A stretch of DNA of 64,000 nt, taken from NCBI RefSeq assembly GCF_014898155.1, contig NZ_CP062938.1, forward strand, positions 2,852,001 through 2,916,000. The letters are read 5' to 3'. This DNA is from Bifidobacterium eulemuris. Its GTDB lineage: Bacteria > Actinomycetota > Actinomycetes > Actinomycetales > Bifidobacteriaceae. This document shows positions 39,542-48,378 of this stretch, piece by piece; the first letter of the stretch is position 1, and the number at the start of each line of letters is the position of its first letter. Under the pieces are notes generated by a model. That model was given only the letters and a program-made list of their open reading frames with translations. It was not told the DNA's origin and made no database searches. The translations under genes and the position numbers were made by a program.

Positions 39542-40591
39542 ATGGCCGAAATCACTTGGAAGTCGATCCTCACGAAACTGGTTGGGGGCAACCATCTGAC
39601 CGCCGAGGAATCCGAGTGGTTCGTCGACGATCTGATGCAGGGCAACGCCGATCCGGCGGCTGTGGGCGCCGTGCTCGCCACCCAGCAGCAGCTGGGACTG
39701 ACTGCCGACGAGGTGCGCGGCGCGGCCAAGGCGATGGTCGCGCACGCCGTGCCTCTGCATGTGGCGGGGGAGACCACCGACATCGTCGGCACCGGCGGCG
39801 ACGGCGCGGCCACCGTGAACCTGTCCACCATGGCGTCGGTCGTCGCGGCCTCCACCGGCGTGAAAATCGTCAAGCATGGCAATCGCGCGGCCTCGTCCAA
39901 AAGCGGCGCGGCCGACTGCCTCGAGGCGCTGGGTCTGCCGTTGGAGCTCGATCCCCAGGCCGTGGGCGAGATCGCCGATGAGGTGGGCATCACCTTCGCG
40001 TTCGCCAAAACCTTCCATCCGGCCATGCGTTTCGTCGGACCGATCCGCGCCGCGCTCGGCGTGCCCTGCGTGTTCAACGTGCTCGGTCCGCTGACGAATC
40101 CGGCCACGCCGAAGCATATGGCCATCGGCTGCGCCAACCGCGCCATGAGCCCTATCATGGCGGCCGTCTATGCGGCCAATGGCCAGAGCGGCATGGTGTA
40201 CACCTCGCAGGAGGGGCTTGACGAGCTCGCCCCGACCGGTCCCGTCTCCGTGTGGGAGTTCAAGGACGGCCAGGTAAGTGAAACCGAATTCGATCCGATC
40301 GAGGAACTGGGACTGGCAAAGGTCTCCTTGGACGATCTTCGCGGCGGAGAGCCGGAATACAACGCGCGGGCCGCGCGTGATTTCTTCGCCGGCAAGGATG
40401 TGCCGTTCCGGACCACCGCGCTGTTGAACGCCGCCTCCGCCATCGTGGCCGATGGCCGTCAGGTGCCGGCCGACGCCTCGCTTGCGGAGCGTTTTAAGGT
40501 GGCCTATGGCATCGCCGAACAGGCCGTCGACTCCGGCAAGGCCGAGGCGCTGTTGAACAAGTGGATCGAGGCGGCCAAGGCGCGCGCATAG
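39542..40591 (+). CDS. trpD: Anthranilate phosphoribosyltransferase
   Basis: This 349-aa enzyme joins anthranilate and PRPP in tryptophan synthesis. The PRPP-binding GTGGDGAATVNLST near residue 83, VKHGNRAASSKSGAADCLEALG near 110 and HPAMRFVGPIRAALGVPCVFN are diagnostic. AAGGAGG precedes ATG 39542; upstream in-frame starts lack family similarity. It stands alone, away from other trp genes, as is often the case in bifidobacteria. An intrinsic terminator follows. Confidence 0.96.
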   Translation: MAEITWKSILTKLVGGNHLTAEESEWFVDDLMQGNADPAAVGAVLATQQQLGLTADEVRGAAKAMVAHAVPLHVAGETTDIVGTGGDGAATVNLSTMASVVAASTGVKIVKHGNRAASSKSGAADCLEALGLPLELDPQAVGEIADEVGITFAFAKTFHPAMRFVGPIRAALGVPCVFNVLGPLTNPATPKHMAIGCANRAMSPIMAAVYAANGQSGMVYTSQEGLDELAPTGPVSVWEFKDGQVSETEFDPIEELGLAKVSLDDLRGGEPEYNARAARDFFAGKDVPFRTTALLNAASAIVADGRQVPADASLAERFKVAYGIAEQAVDSGKAEALLNKWIEAAKARA

Positions 40592-40646
40592 AACGGTTCT
40601 CAATAACGTTCGTGCGACCCTGAATTTGGGCGCAAACGAACATCGC

Positions 40647-40677
40647 GGGCGGAGTTTCGTTGAAACTCCGCCCTTTT
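40647..40677 (+). terminator. Rho-independent terminator of trpD
   Basis: GGGCGGAGTTTC (40647-40658) pairs perfectly with GAAACTCCGCCC (40662-40673), followed by TTTT. Confidence 0.9.
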
Positions 40678-40777
40678 CGTGTTCTCGCATCCGAACGCCA
40701 TGTTCGTTTCATGTGCGGAAAAGTCGCACGGGGTGGCGACCCCATGTCGGCCGTGCGACCCCGCCCATGGAAACCCT

Positions 40778-40818
40778 TGGCAACATCTTCCTCCCCGCCG
40801 CATTCGGTGCTGTAGCCT
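40778..40818 (+). promoter_or_regulatory. kdgK promoter with TGGCAACA motif
   Basis: TGGCAACA starts at 40778 and a -10-like TAGCCT at 40813, 35 bases on. The same motif pair with the same 35-base offset precedes uxaB and uxaC. No -35 is recognisable, so the motif, centred near -43, may be an activator site. The remainder of the 306-base gap holds only the trpD terminator. Confidence 0.55.
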
Positions 40819-40897
40819 GAACGCATCAATCAACAACCGGACGGCGGGTCTAGGTCAGTGCGCTCTGATGCCGGTTGCCGGTACGGAAGAGGCAAAG

Positions 40898-41872
40898 ATG
40901 ACAACGGCGAATGGTGTCAAACCGGGCAAGGTGCTGCTGGTCGGCGAGCCCATGGGATTGTTTTCCGCCAATCAGGAGGGGCCTCTCAGCGAAGTCGGCG
41001 TATGGACCGCTTCGGTGGCCGGCGCCGAACTCAATGTGGCAATCGGCTTGAAAAGGCTTGGGCAGGACCCTCTGTATATGACCAAGATCGGCGACGATCC
41101 TTTGGGTGAACGCATCATGGCGTTCCTGGACGCCAATGGTTTGGACACCTCGCTGGTGCGGGTGGACGGCGGGCATCACACCGGTTTCATGATGAAGTCC
41201 CGCGTGAGCGAGGGCGACCCGAAAACCTTCTATTACCGTAAAGATTCGGCGGCTTCGACGCTGGGGGCCGACGACGTGGAGCGGCTTGATTGGACCGACA
41301 TTTCCCTGACCCATATCACCGGCATCCTTCCGCCGCTGAGCGATTCCACGTTGGAGGCCGCCTATGCGCTGGTCGACCAGGCCCGGGAGCACGGAGCCTT
41401 CGTCAGCTTCGACCCGAATCTGCGCCCCGCCCTATGGAAAAGCGAGGACGTGATGACATCCACGCTGCGTCGGCTGGCCTCGCGCGCAGATCTGGTGATG
41501 CCAGGCATCGGCGAAGGGCAGGTGCTGTTCGGCGTGGATACCGTGGAGGACACCGCCAAAGCGTTTCTGGACAATGGCGCGAAAATCGTCATCGTCAAGG
41601 ACGGTCCCCGCGGCGCCTACGCGTCCGACGGGTCGGCTGAGATCCGTGTGCCGGGCTTCGTCGTCGACCATGTGGTCGACACCGTCGGTGCCGGCGACGG
41701 CTTCGCCGCCGGAGTGCTGTCCTCGCTGTTGGAGGGTGGGGATCTCGCCGACAGTATGGAACGCGGCTGCGCGTTGGGTGCCATCCAGACGCAGCAGGTT
41801 TCGGACAACGAAGGGCTGCCTACGCCCGATCAGCTTGCGGAGTTCATCGCCGTCCACAAGCGGGCCGTCTGA
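40898..41872 (+). CDS. kdgK: 2-keto-3-deoxygluconate kinase (PfkB family)
   Basis: The 324-aa ribokinase-type enzyme should phosphorylate KDG to KDPG. The N-terminal VLLVGEPMGLFSANQEGPLSE is typical of KDG kinases, the active-site motif DTVGAGDGFAAGVLSSLLEG is near residue 266, and VSFDPNLRPALWKS lies mid-protein. Next to it, 49 bases downstream, is the KDPG aldolase gene, which makes the assignment strong. ATG 40898 has GGAAGAGG upstream; ATG 40868 is possible. The pair forms the last two steps for all uronate routes in this locus. Confidence 0.9.
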   Translation: MTTANGVKPGKVLLVGEPMGLFSANQEGPLSEVGVWTASVAGAELNVAIGLKRLGQDPLYMTKIGDDPLGERIMAFLDANGLDTSLVRVDGGHHTGFMMKSRVSEGDPKTFYYRKDSAASTLGADDVERLDWTDISLTHITGILPPLSDSTLEAAYALVDQAREHGAFVSFDPNLRPALWKSEDVMTSTLRRLASRADLVMPGIGEGQVLFGVDTVEDTAKAFLDNGAKIVIVKDGPRGAYASDGSAEIRVPGFVVDHVVDTVGAGDGFAAGVLSSLLEGGDLADSMERGCALGAIQTQQVSDNEGLPTPDQLAEFIAVHKRAV

Positions 41873-41921
41873 GGCCACGTCGTCACGCGAATCGATACGG
41901 AAAAGGAAAGGACATCGAATC

Positions 41922-42575
41922 ATGAGCATCGCACGAACCAATGAGAAGACCATCGCCTACCTTGGCGAGCTGGGCATCGTGCCGTTGGTCACCCTGCATT
42001 CCGTCGAGGAGGCCGTGCCGCTGGCCCGCGCCCTTGAGGAGGGCGGTGTGCCCGTCGCGGAGGTCACCTTCCGTTCCCCGTATGCGATCGAGGGAATGAA
42101 GGCGATCGCCGCCGAAGTGCCCGGCGTCACGCTGGTGGCCGGCACCGTGCACGACGTCGACCAGGCCAAGGCCGCCGTCGAGGCCGGATGCGTCGGGTTG
42201 GTGACCCCCAGTTTCGACGAGGCCGTGGTCGATTGGGCTCTTGCGAACGATGTGCTGGTGCTGCCCGGCACCGCCGTGCCCTCCGATGTGGAGAAGGCCT
42301 ACGACCGTGGTCTCAGGCACGTCAAGTTCTTCCCCGCCGAGGCCTACGGGGGAGTCAAGACGCTGAAGGCGCTGAACGGCCCGTTCGCCGATGTGAGGTT
42401 CCTGCCCACCGGCGGCGTGAGCCTCGCCAACGCGCGGGACTATCTGTCGCTGGAGAATGTGTTCGCCATCGGCGGTTCCTTCCCTGTGCCGTCGGAGGCC
42501 CAGAAGGCCCATGATTGGGATGCCATCGTCCAAGCGTGCAAGGATTCCCGCGCCGTGGTGGAACAGGTCCGCTGA
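41922..42575 (+). CDS. eda: KDPG/KHG aldolase
   Basis: The 217-aa class I aldolase splits 2-keto-3-deoxy-6-phosphogluconate into pyruvate and glyceraldehyde 3-phosphate. The Schiff-base Lys is in RHVKFFPAEAYGG near residue 131, the general-base Glu in VAEVTFRSPYA near 47, and the phosphate-binding FLPTGGVSLANARDYL near 160. It directly follows kdgK. Most bifidobacteria ferment sugars by the phosphoketolase bifid shunt, so this lower Entner-Doudoroff pair presumably serves uronates only. Confidence 0.93.
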   Translation: MSIARTNEKTIAYLGELGIVPLVTLHSVEEAVPLARALEEGGVPVAEVTFRSPYAIEGMKAIAAEVPGVTLVAGTVHDVDQAKAAVEAGCVGLVTPSFDEAVVDWALANDVLVLPGTAVPSDVEKAYDRGLRHVKFFPAEAYGGVKTLKALNGPFADVRFLPTGGVSLANARDYLSLENVFAIGGSFPVPSEAQKAHDWDAIVQACKDSRAVVEQVR

Positions 42576-42594
42576 GGCGGCTTTCTCATACGCG

Positions 42595-42641
42595 GTTTCG
42601 GCCGCGCCGCGCTGGCTTATTTCGCGTGGCGCGGCCGAAAC
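42595..42641 (+). terminator. Hairpin after eda
   Basis: GTTTCGGCCGCGCC (42595-42608) pairs perfectly with GGCGCGGCCGAAAC (42628-42641) around a 19-base loop. No T-run. Confidence 0.7.
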
Positions 42642-42684
42642 GCGTTATGGGAGATTCGAAACCAAATGTCGGTGCAACACAGCG

Positions 42685-42722
42685 TGGAATCGTTTGCATT
42701 TTGTTTCAATATTCCTTACACT
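42685..42722 (+). promoter_or_regulatory. lacI promoter with LacI-type operator
   Basis: TGGAATCGTTTGCA (42685-42698) fits the LacI-family consensus TGnAAnCGnTTnCA. It overlaps a good -35 TTGCAT (42694-42699), spaced 17 bases from -10 TACACT (42717-42722). The same operator form precedes the solute-binding protein gene, suggesting autorepression plus control of the importer. Confidence 0.72.
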
Positions 42723-42770
42723 GGATTTCGGCATTGCGGTTGACCGAGAAGATTATGGAAACGAGATGCA

Positions 42771-43775
42771 ATGAGTGACGCAACGATTCAGGATGTGGCG
42801 CAGGCGGCGGGGGTGTCCGCCGCCACGGTGTCCAGGGCCTTGAACAACGGTTCGGTGAAGCAGGCGACGCGCGACCGCGTGCGCAAGGCCGCCGACAGGC
42901 TGGGGTATAAGCCGAACGCCGCGGCGCGCGATCTGATCGCGGGGAAAAGCGGCAAGGGGAATATCGCGGTGTTCGTCACCGACGTCGGCAATTTCTATTT
43001 CACCGATCTGTTCAAAGGCCTGTTCGCGCAGGCGCAGTCGTTGGGATATCGTCTGTTCGTGGCCGATCTCGAGCTGACCAACGATGTGGAGCGGACCGTC
43101 GGCGATGTGGTGTCCAGCTGCGAAGGGCAGGTGGTGGTGTCCCCGCGTATTTCGGACACGCTGATCCGCCGCTTGTTCCCCCAGCGCAACACCGTGCTGG
43201 CGAACCGTCAGATCGAGGGGTATACGGATGTCTGCATCGACGACCGTTCGGGTATCATGCAGGCGGTGCGCCACCTCGCTTCGCTGGGGCATAAACGCAT
43301 CGCCTATATCTCCGGGCTGTCGCATTCGTGGAGCAACCGCGCCCGTATCGATGCGGTTTCGCGGGGATGCGAGGAGTTCGGCGTTGAATGCGTGGCCATC
43401 GGGCCCTTCGAGCCCACCTACGGCGGCGGTGTGAACGCGGGCGATGCGCTGATGCTGGAGGAGGGCGTCACCGCGGTGATCGCGTTCAACGACCTGGTGG
43501 CCTCCGGCGTGGTTTCGCGCCTCGTTGAACGGGGATTGTCCATTCCGGAGGATATCAGCGTGATGGGCATCGATGATTCCGTGCTGTCGCGCGCCTCCCG
43601 TCCGCAGATGACCACGATCGATGTGCGGCAGGAACGTATGGGTTCCCAGGCCGTGCGGTTGTTGGCGGAGCTGTTGGACGCCGAGCGCGAGGGCGTCGAA
43701 TTCGAGCCGGTGTCGCATATGATTCCGGAAATTCTGATCACAAGGGATTCCACTGCGGCAGCACGTATTTCATAG
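42771..43775 (+). CDS. LacI family transcriptional regulator (importer operon)
   Basis: The 334-aa repressor has a complete N-terminal helix-turn-helix (IQDVAQAAGVSAATVSRALN, residues 5-24) and hinge, and a periplasmic-binding-like effector domain (from GNIAVFVTDVGNFYFTDLFKG near 63 to ISVMGIDDSVLSRASRPQMT near 263). It lies just upstream of the ABC importer operon. Matching operators occur at its own promoter and in front of the binding-protein gene, so it probably controls both. The inducer is presumably the imported oligosaccharide or a breakdown product; this is inference. Confidence 0.92.
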   Translation: MSDATIQDVAQAAGVSAATVSRALNNGSVKQATRDRVRKAADRLGYKPNAAARDLIAGKSGKGNIAVFVTDVGNFYFTDLFKGLFAQAQSLGYRLFVADLELTNDVERTVGDVVSSCEGQVVVSPRISDTLIRRLFPQRNTVLANRQIEGYTDVCIDDRSGIMQAVRHLASLGHKRIAYISGLSHSWSNRARIDAVSRGCEEFGVECVAIGPFEPTYGGGVNAGDALMLEEGVTAVIAFNDLVASGVVSRLVERGLSIPEDISVMGIDDSVLSRASRPQMTTIDVRQERMGSQAVRLLAELLDAEREGVEFEPVSHMIPEILITRDSTAAARIS

Positions 43776-43798
43776 GCAAATGCACTTAAAAACATTGA

Positions 43799-43825
43799 AA
43801 TGCCGGCGTTTGTCGGCATTTTTTA
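43799..43825 (+). terminator. Rho-independent terminator after lacI
   Basis: AATGCCG (43799-43805) pairs with CGGCATT (43814-43820), followed by a run of T (to 43824). Confidence 0.88.
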
Positions 43826-43835
43826 TGAAGAAAAA

Positions 43836-43897
43836 TGGAATCGTTTACAGAAAACACGCGGAAGAAAGTGGAATTAAAATGAAAGTGTGTGTATAGT
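43836..43897 (+). promoter_or_regulatory. Operator and promoter of the ABC importer operon
   Basis: TGGAATCGTTTACA (43836-43849) is the second match to TGnAAnCGnTTnCA and differs from the lacI operator at one base. A -10-like TATAGT is at 43892-43897, about 100 bases before the start codon. The region is clearly more AT-rich than its surroundings. Confidence 0.68.
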
Positions 43898-43998
43898 GTT
43901 TCATACAACGAACATCACCACGGTGGTGTGTTCGGGAACCGCTCCGACCAACAACCGCACGGAGTGGATTCCATCAGCCAAACAAGAAAGGTCGTTCG

Positions 43999-45294
43999 AT
44001 GAAGAACATCAAGAAGATCCTCGCCGGCGCCACCGCCGTGGCGACCCTGATGGCCATGGCCGCCTGCGGGTCCTCCAATGAGTCCGGCGACGCAAGCGAC
44101 TCGCAGAACCTGACCATCGCCTGGTGGGGCAACCAGGACCGCAACGAAAAGCAGGATGCGGTCGACAAGGCGTTCGAAGCCGCGAACGAGGGCGTGAGCA
44201 TCGACGGCCAGCCCTCCGAGTGGAGCGACTACTGGCAGAAGCTGTCGACCTCGGCCGCCGGCGACAGCATGCCCGACGTGATCGCCATGGACTACTCCTA
44301 TTTCAACGAATATGTGGAGAACGGCCTGATCATCCCGCTCGACGAATACATCGAGGACGGCACCATCGACACCACCAATATCGATGAATCCATTCTCGCC
44401 TCCGGCCAGAAGGACGGCTCCCAGTACCTGATCTCCTCCGGATCGTCCTCGCCGGCCATGATCTACAACAAGACCCTGCTCGACGAGGCCGGCATCGAAA
44501 TGCCCGAGGAGATGGATCTTGACGAATTCAAGGCCCTCGCCAAGGAGGTCTACGAGAAGACCGGTGTGAAAACCAACTTCCGCTACTACGAGGCCTCCGA
44601 GCTGCTCGAGTACGTGATGCGCGGCGAAGGCAAGACTCTGTTCGAGGACGAGGGTCTGGGCGTGACCGCCGAGGATGTGGAGCCCTACTTCGACGTCTAT
44701 GAGGAGGGCATCAGCGAAGGCTGGCATATCAGCCCCGAGGTGTTCGCCGAGATCACCGCCGGCTCCGTCGACCAGGATCCGGTGGTCTATGGCTCCGATC
44801 CGTCCTCCATGTCGTGGGTGTCCTTCAAGTTCACTTCGCAGATGCCCGCCATGCAGGCCCTGACCGATGACGATCTGGCGCTCGCCCCGTGGCCGGCCGC
44901 CGACGTGACCGCGGCCAACTACATCAAGCCGGGCCAGTTCTGGGCCATCTCCAAGTCCTGCGAGAACCCGCAGCTTGCCGCCGAGTTCATCAACTACTAC
45001 ACCAACAACGAGGAAGCGGTCACGACCATGGGCACCGACCGAGGCCTGCCCGTCTCCTCCGCGATGATGACCGTTCTGGAAGAGCAGCTGAGCGCCGACG
45101 AGCAGGAGATCGCGACCTTCCTCAACGATGTGGTGACGCCGAACTCGTCGGCCATCAACCCGCCGTCCCCGGCCGCCGCCTCCACCGTCAACTCCCAGAC
45201 CCTTCCCGAAATCGAGGAGAACATCCTTTACGGCGCCATCACCGCCAAGGACGCCGCGGCGACCTTCGTGGAAGAGGCCAACGCCGCCTACTAA
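43999..45294 (+). CDS. Extracellular solute-binding lipoprotein of a CUT1 ABC importer
   Basis: This 431-aa lipoprotein has signal MKNIKKILAGATAV, lipobox MAAC near residue 23, then a Ser/Gly/Asp linker and the family 1 binding fold (LTIAWWGNQDRNEKQDAVDKAF, MPDVIAMDYSYFNEY, QFWAISKSCENPQLAAEFIN). It captures oligosaccharide outside the cell for the two permeases encoded downstream. With the DUF624, GH28, GH105 and uronate genes, a pectin-derived oligosaccharide is the likely ligand. No ATPase gene is present, so a shared MsiK-type ATPase elsewhere is expected. Confidence 0.92.
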   Translation: MKNIKKILAGATAVATLMAMAACGSSNESGDASDSQNLTIAWWGNQDRNEKQDAVDKAFEAANEGVSIDGQPSEWSDYWQKLSTSAAGDSMPDVIAMDYSYFNEYVENGLIIPLDEYIEDGTIDTTNIDESILASGQKDGSQYLISSGSSSPAMIYNKTLLDEAGIEMPEEMDLDEFKALAKEVYEKTGVKTNFRYYEASELLEYVMRGEGKTLFEDEGLGVTAEDVEPYFDVYEEGISEGWHISPEVFAEITAGSVDQDPVVYGSDPSSMSWVSFKFTSQMPAMQALTDDDLALAPWPAADVTAANYIKPGQFWAISKSCENPQLAAEFINYYTNNEEAVTTMGTDRGLPVSSAMMTVLEEQLSADEQEIATFLNDVVTPNSSAINPPSPAAASTVNSQTLPEIEENILYGAITAKDAAATFVEEANAAY

Positions 45295-45331
45295 ACCGCC
45301 GACCGCAAGGACCCGACGGTTCGATCATCCT

Positions 45332-45370
45332 CGATGTGGCCTGCGGCGAACGCAGCCTCAGGCCACATCG
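45332..45370 (+). other. Intercistronic stem-loop between binding protein and permease genes
   Basis: CGATGTGGC (45332-45340) pairs with GCCACATCG (45362-45370), and an inner CTGCG/CGCAG stem lies within. Such hairpins often stabilise or attenuate so that binding protein outnumbers permease; that role is inferred. Confidence 0.65.
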
Positions 45371-45464
45371 ACCACCAACCATCCAACATATGTAACCGTG
45401 GCCAGTGTTGGCCATATGGGGGAGAGGCCTCGCTGACCGATCCCAAGCAAGAGAAAGGTTTGCT

Positions 45465-46421
45465 ATGTCTCAGGCATCTGCTGCTCCCGGTCGCCGTCTC
45501 GGCAATGCGGGCGTGCAGTTCAAGAAGCAAGGCAGATTCGCGCGGTTCATGACCTCGGAGAAGACCTCCGGCGTGGTGTGCGCGTTGCCGTTCATCATCG
45601 GTTTCCTCGTGTTCCTTCTGGTGCCGATCCTCCTGTCGTTCTACTACACGCTCACCGACTATTCGATCATCGGCGAGGCGGAGTTCATCGGTCTGCAGAA
45701 CTACATCGATATGTTCTCGGACGACAAGTTCTTCAAATCGCTGGGCGTGACCTTCTTCTACGCGCTGGTCTCCACCCCGCTGCGACTCGTGTTCGCCCTG
45801 TTCGTGGCCATGCTGCTGCTGAAGAACTCCAAGGTCTCCGGCTTCTACCGCGCGGCCTACTATCTTCCTTCGATCCTGGGCGGCTCGGTGGCCGTGGCCA
45901 TTCTGTGGAAGCAGATGTTCGCCGCGGACGGCGTGATCAACCAAGTGCTCGGCATGTTCGGTCTGGAGACCGACTTCGCGTGGCTGGGCAACGAGTCCAC
46001 CGCCATCTGGACCCTGATCATCCTGGGCGTATGGCAGTTCGGCTCGTCCATGCTGATCTTCCTGGCCTCCCTCAAGCAGATCCCGACCGAATTGTACGAG
46101 GCCGCGAGCGTGGACGGCGCCTCGAAGGCCCGCCAGTTCTGGAAGATCACCCTGCCTCTGCTGACCCCGACCATCTTCTTCAACCTGGTCATGCAGTCGA
46201 TCAACGGCTTCCTGGCATTCACCCAGTGCTACATCATCACCCAAGGCAAGCCGCGCAACTCCACCCTGTTCTACATGGTCTACATGTACGACGAGTCCTT
46301 CACCCGCCACCACGCCGGCTACGGCGCGGCCCTGGCCTGGGTCATGCTGCTGATCGTGGGCCTGTACACCGGGTTCCTGTTCCTTACCAAGCGTTTCTGG
46401 GTCTATGACGAGGAGGCCTGA
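45465..46421 (+). CDS. ABC importer permease (MalF/UgpA type)
   Basis: The 318-aa inner-membrane subunit has six helices after a basic N-terminus (VVCALPFIIGFLVFLLVPIL first). The ATPase-docking EAA loop reads YEAASVDGASKARQFWKITL near residue 210. ATG 45465 (MSQASAAPGRRL) follows AAAGG. Its stop is five bases before the partner permease start, so expression is coupled. Its order after the binding protein matches yesOPQ-like rhamnogalacturonan importers. Confidence 0.92.
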   Translation: MSQASAAPGRRLGNAGVQFKKQGRFARFMTSEKTSGVVCALPFIIGFLVFLLVPILLSFYYTLTDYSIIGEAEFIGLQNYIDMFSDDKFFKSLGVTFFYALVSTPLRLVFALFVAMLLLKNSKVSGFYRAAYYLPSILGGSVAVAILWKQMFAADGVINQVLGMFGLETDFAWLGNESTAIWTLIILGVWQFGSSMLIFLASLKQIPTELYEAASVDGASKARQFWKITLPLLTPTIFFNLVMQSINGFLAFTQCYIITQGKPRNSTLFYMVYMYDESFTRHHAGYGAALAWVMLLIVGLYTGFLFLTKRFWVYDEEA

Positions 46422-46426
46422 CCGAT

Positions 46427-47341
46427 ATGACCACCGCAACCCTCAACCCCACCCCCGCGCATAAGGCCGACGTGCCCGTGCATGTGACCCGCGAGACCAA
46501 CTGGCGTCATATCGCCGGCCGCGTGGTCTACCATGTGTTCGTCATGGCGTTCGCCCTGCTGATGATCTACCCGATCATCTGGATGGTGTTCTCCGCGTTC
46601 AAGCCCACCGACACGGTGTTCGCCACCGCGGGCCAGCTCATCCCCACCGAATGGACGCTGGACAACTTCGTCAACGGCCTCAAGGGCTTCATGGGCACCG
46701 GATTCGTCCGCTTCATGGGCAACTCCCTGCTCATCGCCGTGATCGCCACCGCCGGCACCATCGCCAGCTCCGCCATCACCGCGTACGCGCTGAGCCGACT
46801 GAAGTTCCCCGGACGCAAGATCCTGTTCATCGCGATGCTCGTCTCCATGATGCTGCCCGCGCAGGTGCTTATGGTCCCGCAGTACATCTGGTACCAGAAG
46901 CTCGGCTGGACGGACAGCTACCTGCCGCTGATCGTGCCCTACTGCTTCGCGATTCAGGGATTCTTCATCTACCTGATCATGAACTTCATCGATGGAATCC
47001 CGCGCTCGCTCGACGAGGCCGCGAAAATCGACGGCTGCTCCTACTACGGCATCTTCTTCCGCGTGATCGTCCCGCTGATCACCCCGGCCGTGGTTACGGG
47101 CTGCATCTTCAGCTTCATGTGGCGGTGGGACGACTTCCTCTCGGCCCTGCTGTACGTGAACAAAACCGAATGGTATCCCGTGTCTCTGGCGCTCAAGCTG
47201 TTCTCCGACCCGTCCTCGGGCTCGGACTACGGCGCCATGTTCGCCATGGCCTCGATCTCCATCCTGCCGTCCGTCCTGATCTTCCTGTTCTTCCAGAAGC
47301 ATCTGGTCCAGGGCGTGGCCACCTCCGGCCTCAAGGGCTGA
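46427..47341 (+). CDS. ABC importer permease (MalG/UgpE type)
   Basis: This 304-aa partner permease has six helices (VYHVFVMAFALLMIYPIIWM first) and an EAA loop LDEAAKIDGCSYYGIFFRVI near residue 200, which contacts the ATPase. GAGGAGG upstream lies within the end of the previous gene. A strong hairpin follows 20 bases after the stop, separating the importer genes from the DUF624 gene. Confidence 0.92.
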   Translation: MTTATLNPTPAHKADVPVHVTRETNWRHIAGRVVYHVFVMAFALLMIYPIIWMVFSAFKPTDTVFATAGQLIPTEWTLDNFVNGLKGFMGTGFVRFMGNSLLIAVIATAGTIASSAITAYALSRLKFPGRKILFIAMLVSMMLPAQVLMVPQYIWYQKLGWTDSYLPLIVPYCFAIQGFFIYLIMNFIDGIPRSLDEAAKIDGCSYYGIFFRVIVPLITPAVVTGCIFSFMWRWDDFLSALLYVNKTEWYPVSLALKLFSDPSSGSDYGAMFAMASISILPSVLIFLFFQKHLVQGVATSGLKG

Positions 47342-47361
47342 CCGAGAGCCATCCCGTATCG

Positions 47362-47401
47362 TTTCCGTGGGCGGGTCTCCTCCTTTCCCCGCCCACGGAA
47401 A
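47362..47401 (+). terminator. Hairpin after the permease genes
   Basis: TTTCCGTGGGCGGG (47362-47375) pairs perfectly with CCCGCCCACGGAAA (47388-47401). About 140 bases of strongly C-rich, pyrimidine-biased sequence follow. Confidence 0.72.
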
Positions 47402-47546
47402 GCCCCCCGCACCGTGCGGACCCGGCCCGTCCCGTCCGCGTCACGCCGGCCCGCGCCGCGCTGTCCCGGTCCGTCCGAGTCCCCGCCGGTCGCGTCCGTC
47501 CTATCCGTCCCCTCCCGTCCCATCCGTTCGTCTCACTATTTCAGGC

Positions 47547-48272
47547 ATGGTGATTCCTATGGCATTGAACCTGTATGGTCTGTTCTACGGCGGCTCGTCC
47601 CACGAGTCGGACCGCCAGCGCGATCCCAAAGGCGTCGCGCTGCTCCTCTCCGTGGTCAAATGGCACTGGTCCCGACTGATCGGCCTCAACCTGCTGTTCC
47701 TGCTCACCTGCGTTCCCATCGTGACCATTCCCTGCGCCATGGCCTCCATGAGCCGTGTGACGGGACTGCTGATCCGGCGCAAGGTTTGCTATCCCGTCCA
47801 CGACTATCTCACGACGTTCCGTACGGAATGGAAACGCTCCGCACTGGCCGGATGGGCCATGCTGCTGGTGTTGGCCGCCGCGCTGGTCGGCGTGTGGTTC
47901 TATCCGCGCGTCCACCCCGGCACACCGGGCATGATGGCGGCCGGAGCGCTGCTGGTCGTGGCTGTTCTGGACGCGTGCGCCATGATGTATCTCTTCCCGA
48001 TGGTCGCCTTCACCGATCTGCCGGTCGGCAAACTGCTGACCAACAGCGTGCTGCTGCTGTTCATGCGCCTGCCCCAGAGTCTGCTCGCCCTCGTGGCCAT
48101 GCTCGCCCTGGTCGCGCTCAGCTGGGCGGGGCAGCTCGTCACCGTGTGGGTGATGCCCCTGATCGGGTTCAGTCTGATCAGTCTGATCGGCGTCTACGCC
48201 GCCTGGCCCGCGCTGCGCCGTCATGTCATCGTCGACGACGACCCCGATCCCGCGGCGGCCCGGACCGCCTGA
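47547..48272 (+). CDS. DUF624 (YesL-like) membrane protein
   Basis: The 241-aa product has five or six helices of the DUF624 family (LNLLFLLTCVPIVTIPCAMA near residue 45, MMAAGALLVVAVLDACAMMY near 130). YesL of Bacillus is encoded beside a rhamnogalacturonan importer, and DUF624 genes generally accompany CUT1 importers, so it may help transporter assembly or regulation; the role is unproven. ATG 47547 is used; ATG 47559 with GGTGAT upstream is equally possible. A frame open further upstream translates the C-rich leader and is not believable. Confidence 0.82.
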   Translation: MVIPMALNLYGLFYGGSSHESDRQRDPKGVALLLSVVKWHWSRLIGLNLLFLLTCVPIVTIPCAMASMSRVTGLLIRRKVCYPVHDYLTTFRTEWKRSALAGWAMLLVLAAALVGVWFYPRVHPGTPGMMAAGALLVVAVLDACAMMYLFPMVAFTDLPVGKLLTNSVLLLFMRLPQSLLALVAMLALVALSWAGQLVTVWVMPLIGFSLISLIGVYAAWPALRRHVIVDDDPDPAAARTA

Positions 48273-48378
48273 AAAAGACCGTCGTGCCCGGAATCGAAGC
48301 CTGAGCGAAACCGGGCACGGCTTTCACCTCCGACTCAGGCATCCACTTCCACCACCCTTGTGCAAGGAGTGTTCCGAC

